A DNA stretch of 64,000 nt from Sordaria brevicollis (lineage: Eukaryota > Ascomycota > Sordariomycetes > Sordariales > Sordariaceae), in the NCBI GenBank assembly GCA_033439795.1, contig JAUTDP010000020.1:124001-188000 (forward strand), written 5' to 3'. Below the pieces are notes generated by a model. That model saw only the letters and a list, made by a program, of their open reading frames with translations, did no database searches and was not told where the DNA came from. This document shows, piece after piece, positions 9,443 through 19,798 of the stretch. A program made the translations under genes and the position numbers. Each line of letters begins with the position of its first letter. Position 1 is the first letter of the stretch.

Positions 9443-10810
9443 GGTAGGTGGAGATGCTGGGTGGTGGTATTGGCGGGGGAGGGGGAGATAAATGGATGAT
9501 GGGCGGTTGAATATATGGATCGTCAGCTCGTTGCGAAGGAGATTAATGCAGAGAAGAAGGATTCAAGTCATACAAGGTCCGATCAATTGTCCGAGGCCAA
9601 CAATACCTATCTCGCCTGTTCCCAAACAGGGCACAGCATCATGACCTAAGTACCCTTCTACCGTGGAAGGCCAAGAAATTGGGGAACATCGTTGTTGGAA
9701 GACAAAGGTCAACGTCAGGACGGGTGTTAAGGGCCACCAAATTCTAGAGGCGACTGTGTGGATATTCCCGCCGTCCCAGACAGCGAGGTGTGGTGTTCGG
9801 GCCGCAGAAGAACAACATGAGGGGATGCATTACATCAAGCCTGCCCAAAGGGACTGGAGCTGTCAACTCCACGGAAACTGCAAGGGAAGGAAAGAGCGAC
9901 CTGACAGCAGAAGTGAGAGATGGCGGGAGAATAGAGGTGTGATGCAGTGGGGAAGGAGCTAGGTGACAACAACCGCACTTGCCATCTGGAAATAACTCTC
10001 CAGGGGGTCAGGTCACCCATTAGGGCATCATGCCCCATTAGGTACCGGAGAAACAAATTTCTTCGTTTTTTACGGAATCTCTCAAGCGAAATGAAGCCAA
10101 AATTCCGTGACTTCTTCTCGTTACCATGTCCAAACAAGTTTCCCGTCTACGACTTTTTGCATCTCGAGACAACTTTCGAACATTCATTCACTTCTCACAC
10201 TCTTCTCTAACTGTATGATACTTTGCTGACAACCCTTGCTTCAGTTCCGCGTTACCAGAGCCACGTCGACGGCTCATCATCTCTCCAGCTTCTTATCTTC
10301 TTGATACAGCATCACGATGTGTGTTGATGGAACCTACGAACACCATGGCGGCGAGATGCATAAACCCGAAAGGATCCTGAGAGTTTGAACGACAATCTCT
10401 TCACTGAAAACCATTTGGAGTTGTAGCGTCCAGCGCATCGCCACTATATATCATGGGCGAGTGAATCCTACGGTCCAACGCCAAAGACCTCGACACCTAG
10501 GTTACATTCGACAATGGACAAGCACGTTGAACACAGAGTGGCTGGATTCAGAGGAAGAGACAACTGAGCCTGAATGACACTATTGTTCTCATTGTTCTCC
10601 ACGATCGCAGTCATGAATCCCACAAAGCAGACAAAGGACTGCCTCTTTTCTCTTTGTCTGAAACCCCCAACAATGACATTCTACCAGCCCTTTGTTTCGA
10701 ATTCGAGTAAAACCCCAGTCCCGTCCCGTCTGTCCGAGTCGACGACCTTTAGCCCCAAGTTTTCTGGATCTTCCAGACATCACAAGCGACAATACATTAC
10801 CGGCAAAACA
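9443..10810. other. Intergenic
   Basis: A 23-codon ORF (ATG at 10318) and several unsupported frames occur. No gene is supported by splice signals or protein features. The last 200 bp are the probable promoter and leader of the 10811 gene. Confidence 0.4.
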
Positions 10811-11472
10811 ATGTCTTCTCCCAAGTCTCCCGAGGGCATCGAGAAGTACGTCAATCCCAATACCTAACGTTGTATATATTCCATGACCACTAACGGGTTT
10901 ATCCTTACAGTAACCCTTCTCCGTCCAATTCAAGGGCAGCTGCGCCTAAAGCGAAATCGCCTGCCAAATCCAACACACCGCGTACCAATTCACCCGCCGC
11001 CAAAGCCCCTGTGTTGATATCGCCTCCCAAACGCATCCCCGCCGTCCGCAGACGTGGCCTCTTCATGTCCGCTTCCTCATTCCATGAATGCGATAGCATA
11101 CCGGCTACAAACCCCGAGCCAGAGCCAGAGCCGGAGCCGGAGCCAGAACCAGCCCCATCCCCCCGAGCTGCCGTCAACAATAGAGGTAGGCGTGCTGCTC
11201 ATCAAAGGCGCCCGCGAAGGCGCCCGCGAGGCGCGCTCTACCGCGAGATGCAGTCCCTCCGCCAGCTCGGTGGACCGGGAAGCATGATCGACTGCGTTTT
11301 TGTTCGGAGAGACGGGCTACCGCTGGCTGCCGCTGTTGGCGGAAATGCGGGTGTCCATAATAATAATAATGGTGGGGGAGGTCGGAGAAGGATTGGGACT
11401 AGAGCTCGTGGGTTGGGGGTTGAAAGAGAGTTTATTGATGGGGAGTGGAGGAATGTGGTTGTGGAGGAGTGA
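10811..11472 (+). CDS. Hypothetical basic protein, reference member of the MQSL/GxWR family
   Basis: Exon 1 is 10811-10845 and exon 2 is 10911-11472, 198 residues. The 65-nt phase-2 intron has a GTACGT donor, two CTAAC sites and a TTACAG acceptor. The protein starts MSSPKSP, has an Ala/Lys/Pro-rich region, a segment APVLISPPKRIPAVRRRG that is recognisable in the 12485 gene, a Pro-Glu dipeptide array (about seven PE), an Arg-rich basic stretch, the box LYREMQSLRQLGGPG followed by IDCVFVRRDG, a Gly/Asn spacer and the terminal box FIDGEWRNVVVEE. The basic stretches and low complexity suggest a nuclear or nucleic-acid-associated protein, but that is inference. Of the family members seen here it is the cleanest, with no frame damage. 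Confidence 0.7.
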
Positions 11473-12484
11473 GGGGGTTGGTGGGGATGGTGCTTGGAGG
11501 AAGAGGAGGACGGGGGGAAGGAGGAGAGCAACTTGGGGATTTGAGTAAGAGTTGGTGTAGATAACGTACGTGTAAGAGGTTCGGAATTTGATGTACCTTA
11601 CGATAGAGTTGTACAATAGAGTCTGGTCAAGGACTAGTGTAGTCTTTACAAGGGGCTGGAAAGAGGTATATATCCAAACGGGTAAATCCAACAGTGTAAC
11701 TCACACGTCTCAATACGTGACCAACACGGCGTCGCTGACGAGATGTCAAGAGGGGAGCTTAACACCACGATAGCTTCGAGTGAAGAAGGGAAAACACTCC
11801 AACATGAACGAGCCTTCGAAGGTAGACACGATCTACTGGAACTAGTGTTCGGAGAGGGACCATGCGGCCCCTCCCCTTCCCTTGGCTAAACAGGCTGCGT
11901 GCTCCTATCTAGAACGTCTGCGTAGGAGCACTAACAAAAGGAACAGAGTTTTTGGCTAGGCCTAACAATTTTTTTGCGGGTGAAAAGTGCAGTTTTCGTC
12001 CGTGCGATAACAGTTTGTTAGTACTTACGTGGCTCAGTATGGAGACCGCCCGCAAAAAGGCTAACAACCTTACCCGTAACTTTTAGCGTGCTAGGAGCTA
12101 TTAGTAAAGTAGAGATGAGGGAGAATATCCTTGCGGAAGATGGGGGGTTTGCGTGGAGGAGAACTGAGGAGTGTCTCGGTGAATTTGTGTTATGACCATG
12201 GCGGAAGAAGTGAAGGGCTTGGACAACTATTCCGGCTTGTGTACAGCTAGTGGTTGTCACTGACTCAAAGCTCGTCATGGTGTAAACCTGAATGGGAGCC
12301 TTCACTCCGTTTCTCCCAAGTTCGTAAGGTTTGGGGTAGGCATAAAACCGCCGTTCCTCCACCTCGTCAACGGTTCTGACAACCTCAACTCGCCCGGCCA
12401 ACACTCTGAAGTCTGGAAAAAAAGGCGTCGCTGATACCTCCCCTTAGCATCTCGAGCTTCCCCACGGAGAGAGACCACAGGACA
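11473..12484. other. Intergenic with small hairpins
   Basis: Around 11895-11925 the sequence GCTCCTA...TAGGAGC can form a hairpin. TTTTTGCGGG near 11970 has its complement near 12050. These may be remnants of a small inverted-repeat element, but no clear ends or target duplication were found. No gene is supported. Confidence 0.35.
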
Positions 12485-13697
12485 ATGTCTTCACCCCTGA
12501 AGGCTTCCCCTTTTACTAGCCGTACCAATCTGGATGCCCCTGACCACGAAGAGACACCCAAGAACGGGGCCACCACAGTCGACGTCGTCCAGTAAGTTGA
12601 TCCCTATCGTCCTGTTACCTGCTAGGCCTCACTAACGCACATCTCCAGGTCTTCACCCGATGCCACCGTCTCTGATTCCCCAGTGTCCCCTCACGAACCA
12701 TCGCCCAGTCCATACCTCAATGCGGCTGCCCCCGTTCTAATCTCGACCTACGCCCCAAGACTGCCGATGCGTCAAAGAAGCCGCTTCATGAACCCTTCCT
12801 CTTGCGACGACGACGGCATCGAACCCACCCAAGTCACAATCCCATGTCTCATCACACCCACGACTGCGGCTTTAACCGTTCCTCACTCTACCGCAACTCC
12901 GACCATCTCCAGAGGTACACGCAAACCGAAACGTTCCGACCGCCCCCGCGGCCCCGTCTGCCTCCGAGCCCACTCGCGAGGCCAAAGCAAAGACTGCGCG
13001 CCCGAACGCTGGCACCACCCCCGCCACTAACGACACGTCTCTGAAGAAAAAGCGCTCGAAGAGCGCCCTAGGGGATCTCTGTACCGCGAGATGCAGTCTC
13101 TTTGTCAGCTGGACAGCCCCGGGAACTTTGTCGATTGTGTTTTTGTCAAGAGAAGAAGGGCTATTAAAGAGCTTGACTTACCGCACCCCCCCTAATGTCT
13201 ACGTGCACCCGATTTTGACTTCACGCACCCGAAAAAAAGATCTACCGTCACAAGTGGTAAATTTCGATACCAAAACGTTCCAAACTTTCACCCACATACA
13301 ACGCCACAGCTCAAAACACAACACAACGAACGTTCTAAAGCTATTTCTACCTTAGAGATAATGATAATTTACCTCCTTTAATATAAATCTACCTTTGGAC
13401 CCCTTTTCGCTTTTTCTTAAAGCTTTGGAAGGCTTTTAGAGGTTTAGGTAAATATAGCGTTACGTTTGAAAGACGGAAATTTGTATATAAAAACGGCTAT
13501 AGTTTCTTACGGGTGCGCGAAGTCAAAAAAGGGTGCAACAAGACATTAGGGGGGGTGCGGTGAGTTAAGCTCCTATTAAAGGGGATAATTCGCGCCGCAG
13601 CCGAACTCGCTGTACAAAGATCTGGACGATATCGAGCGGAGTTCCGGTGATGACTTTCCTGGGGGGGAAGTGGAGGGTTGTGGTTGAGGAGGAGTAG
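12485..13697 (+). pseudogene. Broken MQSL/GxWR family gene, interrupted by an inverted-repeat element
   Basis: Exon 1 (12485-12591, MSSPLKASPF...) joins exon 2 at 12649 through a phase-2 intron with GTAAGT, CTAAC and CTCCAG. Exon 2 carries APVLIST and RSRFM segments alignable with the 10811 gene. The reading frame then meets a stop at 13028-13030. The expected basic tract (KKKRSKS) lies in another frame, and the box LYREMQSLCQLDSPG with DCVFVKRR resumes at 13079. Twenty-eight codons later a 404-bp element is inserted (13169-13572). Its bases add ELDLPHPP and a stop. After the element, 13581-13697 continues the same frame and ends GGKWRVVVEEE, the family terminal box. The gene therefore carries at least one frame lesion plus the insertion. 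If transcribed, it would give only a truncated product. Confidence 0.75.
13169..13572. mobile_element. MITE-like element with 8-bp target duplication (404 bp)
   Basis: The ends are 31-bp terminal inverted repeats (starting GAGCTTRACTYACCGCACCC and running to TAATGTC, two differences). The similarity resumes inward for about 27 more bases around the TGCACCC, TTTTGACTTC and GCGCACCC blocks. Direct repeats CTATTAAA flank it exactly (13161-13168 and 13573-13580). The duplication length and its T at position 2 and A at position 7 fit hAT-type target preference, but the termini are not a typical hAT end, so the superfamily is tentative. The interior is AT-rich and non-coding. It has inserted into the 3' part of a region 1 family gene. 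Confidence 0.9.
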
Positions 13698-14429
13698 ACA
13701 TCTGGGTCACATTGGTGTGGTGTATCGAGAGGGAGAGTACCTAAGGGGGGATGTGGGAGGTATGGGAGAGTGGATTTTATGGACGTGGATGTTGGGGACA
13801 TGTACAAGTGTGTGATAGCGGTGGGATGCGATCGCGGATTGTCCTGTAGTGGCCCCTAAAGGAAATTTGACGGATCCTGATTATTCTACCTAGATTTTGC
13901 TGCCAAATTGTCAAAGTCTCTTTTCTCACCTCCTTCTGCCATTGGAATTGGGCTGGTTCTACTGGTGAAACATGAAGAACTGTCAAATCTCAACCTCGAG
14001 TAACTCCATATCATATACGACCCAACTTCACCAACATTGTTTAGTCAATCTTGAGGTGTTCTTCGCCTACTCGATGGATGGAGAACCTTGCAAGGTACAC
14101 GCTTCTTGCGAGCCCGGACTCAGGTAGGTAGAGGTACCATGCTTCAGCTTGCTCAGGACGGCCAGCATCGCCACAAGGTTTACACAATGCGAAAGTGGAA
14201 CTGAGGCCAAGAATTCCATTCACACACCCAGCAAAGGGCCAATTCACTGCCCATGCCCTGTCGAGGTGGACAAATTCCTGCATTCATATCTTCCTGAGAG
14301 CTGGCCCTTACCTCTGTCCTTGCTTGTTGCTCCCACCTTTTCTCCTAGGAGACCATCTCACACCAAAACACCGGAATCTTTGCCCTATTTCTGTCTTTTC
14401 TTTCACAAAACCGCCTTAACTCGACTGCA
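13698..14429. other. Intergenic
   Basis: 3' flank of the broken family gene and 5' flank of the 14430 gene. No supported feature. Confidence 0.4.
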
Positions 14430-14878
14430 ATGTCTATCACCAAGACGTCTCTTCACGCCCAACAGGGGCTTACCGCCAAAAGCGGTCACTCCCACCGCAA
14501 GCGAGCCTCTCCGCTGGCCGGCAGTGAAGAACGTCGTCGGCACAAGGTCTTTGTCCGTGTATGTTACCTGCCTACTTGCTCCTGTTCCAGAGCCATAACA
14601 AGCTAACAACCTAACCCACATAGAAGCAACACAGATACAAAGCGTTCTCCTACAAGCTTGTCCAGGGCCAGAAGAAGCTTCAGCAGAAGCAGCAGGAAGA
14701 AGCGCAGAAGAACCTCCAGTTGGACGAGGAGCGCCGGATGGAGTTGTTTGTGTCCATGGCCGATTTCGAAGAGTTTTCGGAGAAGATGATGCGTTCAATT
14801 CTGGCTCTAGTTCAGGAGGCCATGGTGCCGCTGAGCAGCCTGAGCTTGCTTGAGAGGGAGGAGGAGTTGGATCGCTAG
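14430..14878 (+). CDS. Hypothetical small coiled-coil protein (region 1 set)
   Basis: Exon 1 is 14430-14558 and exon 2 is 14624-14878, 127 residues. The 65-nt intron has a GTATGT donor, CTAAC sites and a CATAG acceptor, but it is in phase 0, unlike its neighbours. The N-terminus is basic (SHRKRAS, EERRRHK). Exon 2 encodes a Gln/Lys/Glu-rich helix (QGQKKLQQKQQEEAQK) and then a more hydrophobic amphipathic helix ending in LEREEELDR. No known domain. Its position between family genes and its exon layout suggest it belongs to the same expanding block, but sequence similarity to the other coiled-coil genes is weak. Confidence 0.6.
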
Positions 14879-15761
14879 GAGTAGGGGTGCCGAAGAGGTT
14901 TGGTCACCTCCTGTTTGATGCCGATTGGATTTCACGATGACTGTTAGAGGAGTCATAGTACGCTGAACAATCACAGGTGGCTTATTTCATGCGCCGATAT
15001 AAGAGTTGGAGATCCTACATCTAGTCAAACGAATGTCTGTCTACTTGTTCCCCAAGAAGGGAAATTGGACCTATTATTTGCCCAGGGATGGGTTGCTACT
15101 TCCATGGATGTGGGTGAGTGTCACATCTCCGGAAGGAGTCATTGACATTTGCGGTAGTGGTTCCGCTTGATGAATTGCAATGGTTTAGGAAGGAGTCACC
15201 TCTGCTAACGGGAATGTAACGCATTCGTTGAGTGGCACATGTTCTTCGCTCCCAATTTGAACATTTGAGAAACCGACTCTTCCCTTTTCCATCCTTCATC
15301 CTATAACCTGCTCGCCATATATATCCAACTACACACTCAACACCCATCTCTTGATCCCCATATCCTCATGATCCTTCTTTCGGTGCTTTCTGTCAATGAA
15401 AATTCTCTGACCAGCCAACATGGGTGGTTCCCGGCCGTCATGACACTTCACCGACCATCACGTGGATGGAGAGATGAAGTGACCCGGCCGCCGCCCACCC
15501 ATTCACCCATCCCCTCAACTGTTGCGCGGAGCCACTTCACTTTCTCCCCCAAGAAGTAGGTGAATGCCCCCGTGGTCGCACGCACGGTCCATGGCTCCCT
15601 GGCGGCGCAGTACACAACGGTTCTCCCACCCGTCCTGCACCTCTTGTTTTCCTCTTCCGACAACCATCTCGAAAAGCCATCCGAGCAAAACCAAGTTGGA
15701 ACACAATTCCATCCCACGACAACACCACATCATCACAATCACCCTAGAAATACCATCCAAC
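14879..15761. other. Intergenic
   Basis: No gene is supported. The last 100 bp are CA-rich leader-like sequence upstream of the 15762 start. Confidence 0.4.
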
Positions 15762-17228
15762 ATGTCTTCCCAGCACACTCCTACCTACTCCCAACAGAGT
15801 ATCGTCCAGAACGGACAAGCTGTTGACAATGGCGCCGTGATGTCGAGGTACGTGTAACCCTGCTCTCCCGTCCCTAACGTATTTGCATCGTGGATAAATA
15901 GCCAACATACGAACACCGGATCCTATAGTCACAGCAGCACTACCTCTGGCCCGCGCACATCGGGATCGGTCAGCCCACCGTCAACGCCCATCAGATACTC
16001 GACCAACCCGTGCACAAACCGTGCCTTGGTTTCCTCATCCCCTCCGCCCGCTCCTCCTCGCCAGGCTTCTTACAGCCCGCGCATACCTTCTCCAATCAGC
16101 TCCGGTGCTTCGGACATCACGTCCACCGCACCGACCAACGAGCAGTCCGACAGCGAAGCGGGCGAGTTCTTCGAGAGCGATGAGGAAGAGATCGCTGCAG
16201 ACGACGCGAACGATGCCGTTGACGGCCCAGCGGGTGAAATTCTCGACAACCAACAGAACGAGGTCGTTGAGGACCCCAACCCAATGGGCGCGGCCCCCAA
16301 CAACCAAGATAATGAGGTTGTTCACCACCAAGTCGACGATGTTTTCGATGAGGAGGACAGCGAGGACGAAGAACCCGGTGAGGACTGGATCCGGCTGGTT
16401 ATGCCCTGGGACCAGCCAGAGATGAACTACTGGTACCGGCCAGGGTGGACTCCAAGGCCCGTCCTCGTGCCGCCCACTCCGCCCGGACTGCTACCGGGCG
16501 GGGCAGAAGCAACAGCGTTCTACGCCGACCGGGAAGAACGACGAATCCATGCAATCGAACGAGACCACGACAGATATGGGGCGTTCATCGCGAGGAGGAT
16601 GCGCCGACGTAGACGACGGAAGGAGATGCTTCAACAGACTGAGATCAACGAGCAGCAGGCTCGGGAGCGGTGGGGAGCTTACCCTCCCACTCCCGGGTCT
16701 GCTCCTCCGTCCACGCCTCTGTCTTCACCACCCACAAGCATCGCATCGTCTCAGACGCCGGATCCGATGCCCCCGGTCAATCGCCGGCAGAAGGGTATTC
16801 TCCCTCCCCCTCCCGAGGCCGATCCCTCGTCTTCTCCGCGGTCGTCGTCGTCACTATCGGCCCTCTCCAGCACGCCGTCCTGGATGTCTCCGAGTCCACC
16901 ACAACAGCCCAAGCGCCGCCCTCCGTACAGTCCGGTATACTCGTCCCGGACCATTCCATACACCCCGTCGCCGAGTCCGTCGCCACCTCCCAAGCGCCGA
17001 AAGAACAAAAAGTCGACGCTGGTCCTCGAAATGCGATCCCTTGCAGAGCTTGGAGGACCTGGGAATACCATCTCGCAGAGGAATCCCGATGGCAACAGCC
17101 AGCAATCCGATACGGCACTTGGAAATTTGTTGATGGGAGACCGCAACGTACCTGGATTATGGGCTGGACGACTTCGCCCACGGCCTGTCCGCAAAGACGA
17201 GGACCGAGATGAGGATCGGGAATTGTAG
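15762..17228 (+). CDS. Hypothetical Ser/Pro-rich acidic protein, MQSL/GxWR family member with altered C-terminus
   Basis: Exon 1 is 15762-15847 and exon 2 is 15902-17228, about 470 residues. The 54-nt phase-2 intron has a GTACGT donor, a CTAAC branch site and an AATAG acceptor. A second in-frame acceptor at 15928 would remove nine residues. After an MSS start come a Ser/Pro-rich part, an acidic region (about residues 95-160), an Arg-rich tract (RRMRRRRRRKE), a long Pro/Ser tail, a basic segment RRKNKKS and the family box LEMRSLAELGGPGN. Downstream of the box the annotated frame diverges from the family, while a different frame reads KFVDGRPQRTWI at about 17125-17160, resembling the family terminal box. 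A frameshift just after the box is therefore likely. It is the longest family member here. Confidence 0.65.
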
Positions 17229-17838
17229 AATGATGGACAGGGTCAACAAGAGGCTCGACTACAATGCACTCGGCCAACTGGTGACAATCCCCGAGTGAGG
17301 AAATTGAAGAACATCTTGGATGGTGTCATAGGAGTTCAAGGGCAGCATGTGACTTCGGCATAAGTCTGGAAGTTGTGTGGGAACATGGAGATTGCCGCGC
17401 CGGTACAACTGTGGTGAGGTCTGGTGTAGAAGTAAACGTGTTGCAAGACGTACAAACAAACAAGTTTTATTGTCCACATTACATATGCCATGTGTTTAAT
17501 GCTCGATCATGCTCATCCCAGTGCCTGTTCACTCGATGCCATGCTTTTCCAACCCAAATAATACGGCAGCTGCATCTGCTTCCCGCAGGATGTATGTGAC
17601 TGTACCATTATTTCTTCTTGGCCAGGTGGTGAGAATTCTAATAATTCCATTTTTGGCTTCAATTTTGATCGGTACAAAAGTTGGTATATCTTCGCCCATC
17701 TTCCTGGTTTCTCTTCATTCTCTTCTTCTTCCGAATCAATCAAGACTTCAAAGAACACGCCCAGACATTTCCAGCACACCACAACTTTTCTCGTGCAATC
17801 AAAACCTCGTTGACATCTTTATTTTTCTCTTGGACACA
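17229..17838. other. Intergenic
   Basis: No supported gene. It ends in a pyrimidine- and A-rich leader before the ATG at 17839. Confidence 0.4.
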
Positions 17839-18531
17839 ATGTCTTCCATCATGAACAGCAACACTCCACAGTTGGGTCAGTCCCAGGAGGCACCCACCGG
17901 CCATGAACGGCACCTCAGTTACTTGGATGAAGATGGCAAACCTGATGTTATGTCGAAGTAAGTAAAAAATTGGGAAACCCTTTGATAGACGGTACTCAGC
18001 AAAGAGTTGAGTCTATGAAGCGAACACTGCCTTCCACCTGGGTCGAGCAGTCTCGGTTTCTCCCTTGAGTCCCATCCCATGGTGTGGTTCGGTGTTCAAT
18101 CTTGGGCGACGATTATGAAGAGAGAAGTTGGATAGACCAGAGGGCAGAGGAGCGGGCCCTTGTCCCTTGAACTCGAAACAGCCCCAAAATCGCTCCGCCT
18201 CTTTGCCTCTCGTTTCTTTCCTGTGCTCTGTCGGGGCAGCTGTGACGCCAGTCTGGCCCTACTCTTCCCAGAACCAGCACTGCACTAGCTACCTAGCTCG
18301 AACTCACACTCATACATTCGCGTCCTTCTTCAACACAACATCAACTCCCCTCTCATCTTCTCGCTATCCCTGTAGCCCCTGATTTCCCCTACCCACCCGT
18401 CCACCATCCACCAAGCCCTCCCCATGCTAACATTCGTTCACGGTTCACCAGATTAATCACCTACCTAAACCGCCACACCCAAGCCGAACTCGCCCCGACC
18501 CGAGCCTTCATCACCCCAGCCTTCATCACCC

Positions 18532-18564
<33 letters not shown>

Positions 18565-18942
18565 ACCCCGCAGCCGCAGGCCCCGCCGCAGCCCATAACC
18601 CCCCCGGTTCCGGTTCCGGTTCCGGTATCGCCGCCCAGCCCGCCCGCCGCGCCCGGGCATGTTCCTCGTGTTCCTCGTGTTCCTCCTCGGGGAAAAAAGG
18701 GTAAGGGTAAGGGTAAGGCCGGTAAGACTAAGCTGGTGAGGGAACTGCAGTCTCTTGCTCAACTTAATAACTCGGGGAATTTTGTTAAGGGGGTTAGGGC
18801 GCTGGATTTGGATATAAATAGGGGGAGGTGTCGGGCTGGTAGTGGTTGTGGTGGCGGGAGTGGTGGTGGGAGTGGTGGGAGTGGTGGTGGTGGGAGTTTG
18901 AGCTCTGGGTCTGGCTCTGGTACGGGGTGTAAGGGGGTGTAA
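17839..18942 (+). CDS. MQSL/GxWR family member, uncertain structure, possibly degenerate
   Basis: Exon 1 (17839-17957, MSSIMNSNTPQ... to VMSK) ends at a phase-2 GTAAGT donor, exactly as in the 15762 gene (both exons end with codons for V-M-S). A good branch and acceptor (CTAAC...TTCACCAG) ends at 18451, which implies a 494-nt intron, unusually long here, or an unseen exon. From there the frame runs through Ala/Pro-rich repeats to a stop near 18703, but shifting one base inside GGGGAAAAAAGGG (about 18690-18702) gives KKGKGKGKAGKTKL and the family box VRELQSLAQLNNSGNF, then a Gly/Ser-rich tail. Further downstream VYLVRGHVWRL (about 19067-19100) vaguely recalls the terminal box. It is either a decaying copy or a consensus error at the A6/G3 run. 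Confidence 0.45.
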
Positions 18943-19798
18943 GGGGGTGGAGGGGGAGGGGTAGGGGTACTGGGCCCGGGTACTGGGGTACTGGGGTACT
19001 GGGGTAGGGGTACTGGGGTAGGAATGTGGAGGGAAGGACATAGGTTTGTGGGAAGGGAGGGGGTGTATCTGGTACGAGGCCATGTGTGGAGGTTATAGAT
19101 AGGGTGATAAAATGTTATGGAACGCATCAATGTTCAATACTAGTACCTCTACTAATGAGCCTAATTGTATGTATCCACGTTATTAGAGGTATTGAAGTTG
19201 ACTGTAGTGAGTAATTACCTACCAGTGTCTGTCTGATGTGCATGTGCCATGTATGTCGTACAAAATCCAACCCCTGAATGCCTTTTTGTCTTGGCGTGTC
19301 ATCTGCGGCTTCTACCTTCCATCGTTCGTTGGCTGCCCGTGATCGCTTGAACTCGATGGACCATTGATGTGTGTGTGTCTGAAACAGGGAATTTTGGCGA
19401 CATCCCGAATGGGTGGTTGACTTATGACGTATACCCTCCATTACGGGCATTTAGTTTGCATCAAGGTTGGACCAAGATTGGAGAATGTTATTCTTAACGG
19501 GGTTGGCTTTTGCTGGTGAATATCAGGGAAGGATGATTTCTTGTGCAACCGGGTTAATGATGATGAAGGGTTGGGAAGCCATGAAACAAATATTAAGGCC
19601 ATTCCCGCTGTACATACCTAGTTGGAAAAGAGAACCACGCAGACTGGGGTTTTGAGTTTTGACATCCCCAACACCAGACGCGACTTCTTCTCGACAACAG
19701 ATCTTCTTCAACATCATCAGAAACTTTGTAAAGGAACAACAGGAACCCGTGCATCGCCTCGACCCACGCACGAGCTTTATTGACTCCGAAGAGCAAAA
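18943..19798. other. Intergenic with GC-rich short repeats
   Basis: It begins with a G-rich repeat array (listed separately). The rest shows nothing supported until the leader of the 19799 gene. Confidence 0.4.
18961..19020 (+). repeat. GGTACTGG-type short tandem repeat
   Basis: GGGGTACT/GGTACTGG units recur about five times with small variations. The array directly follows the Gly-rich 3' end of the 17839 gene and may once have been coding. Confidence 0.8.

Noticed and set aside
11880..12115. Third inverted-repeat transposon
   Set aside because: Only short complementary pieces, with no matching ends and no target duplication. Described as hairpins instead.
13169..13572. Intron of the 12485 gene rather than an insertion
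   Set aside because: Exact 8-bp direct repeats and terminal inverted repeats, no splice signals at the ends, and a frame restored only by removing one direct repeat as well.
906..18942. Secondary-metabolite or antiviral-type cluster
   Set aside because: No synthase, oxidase, nuclease, kinase or other effector domain is visible in these genes, so no functional system can be claimed.
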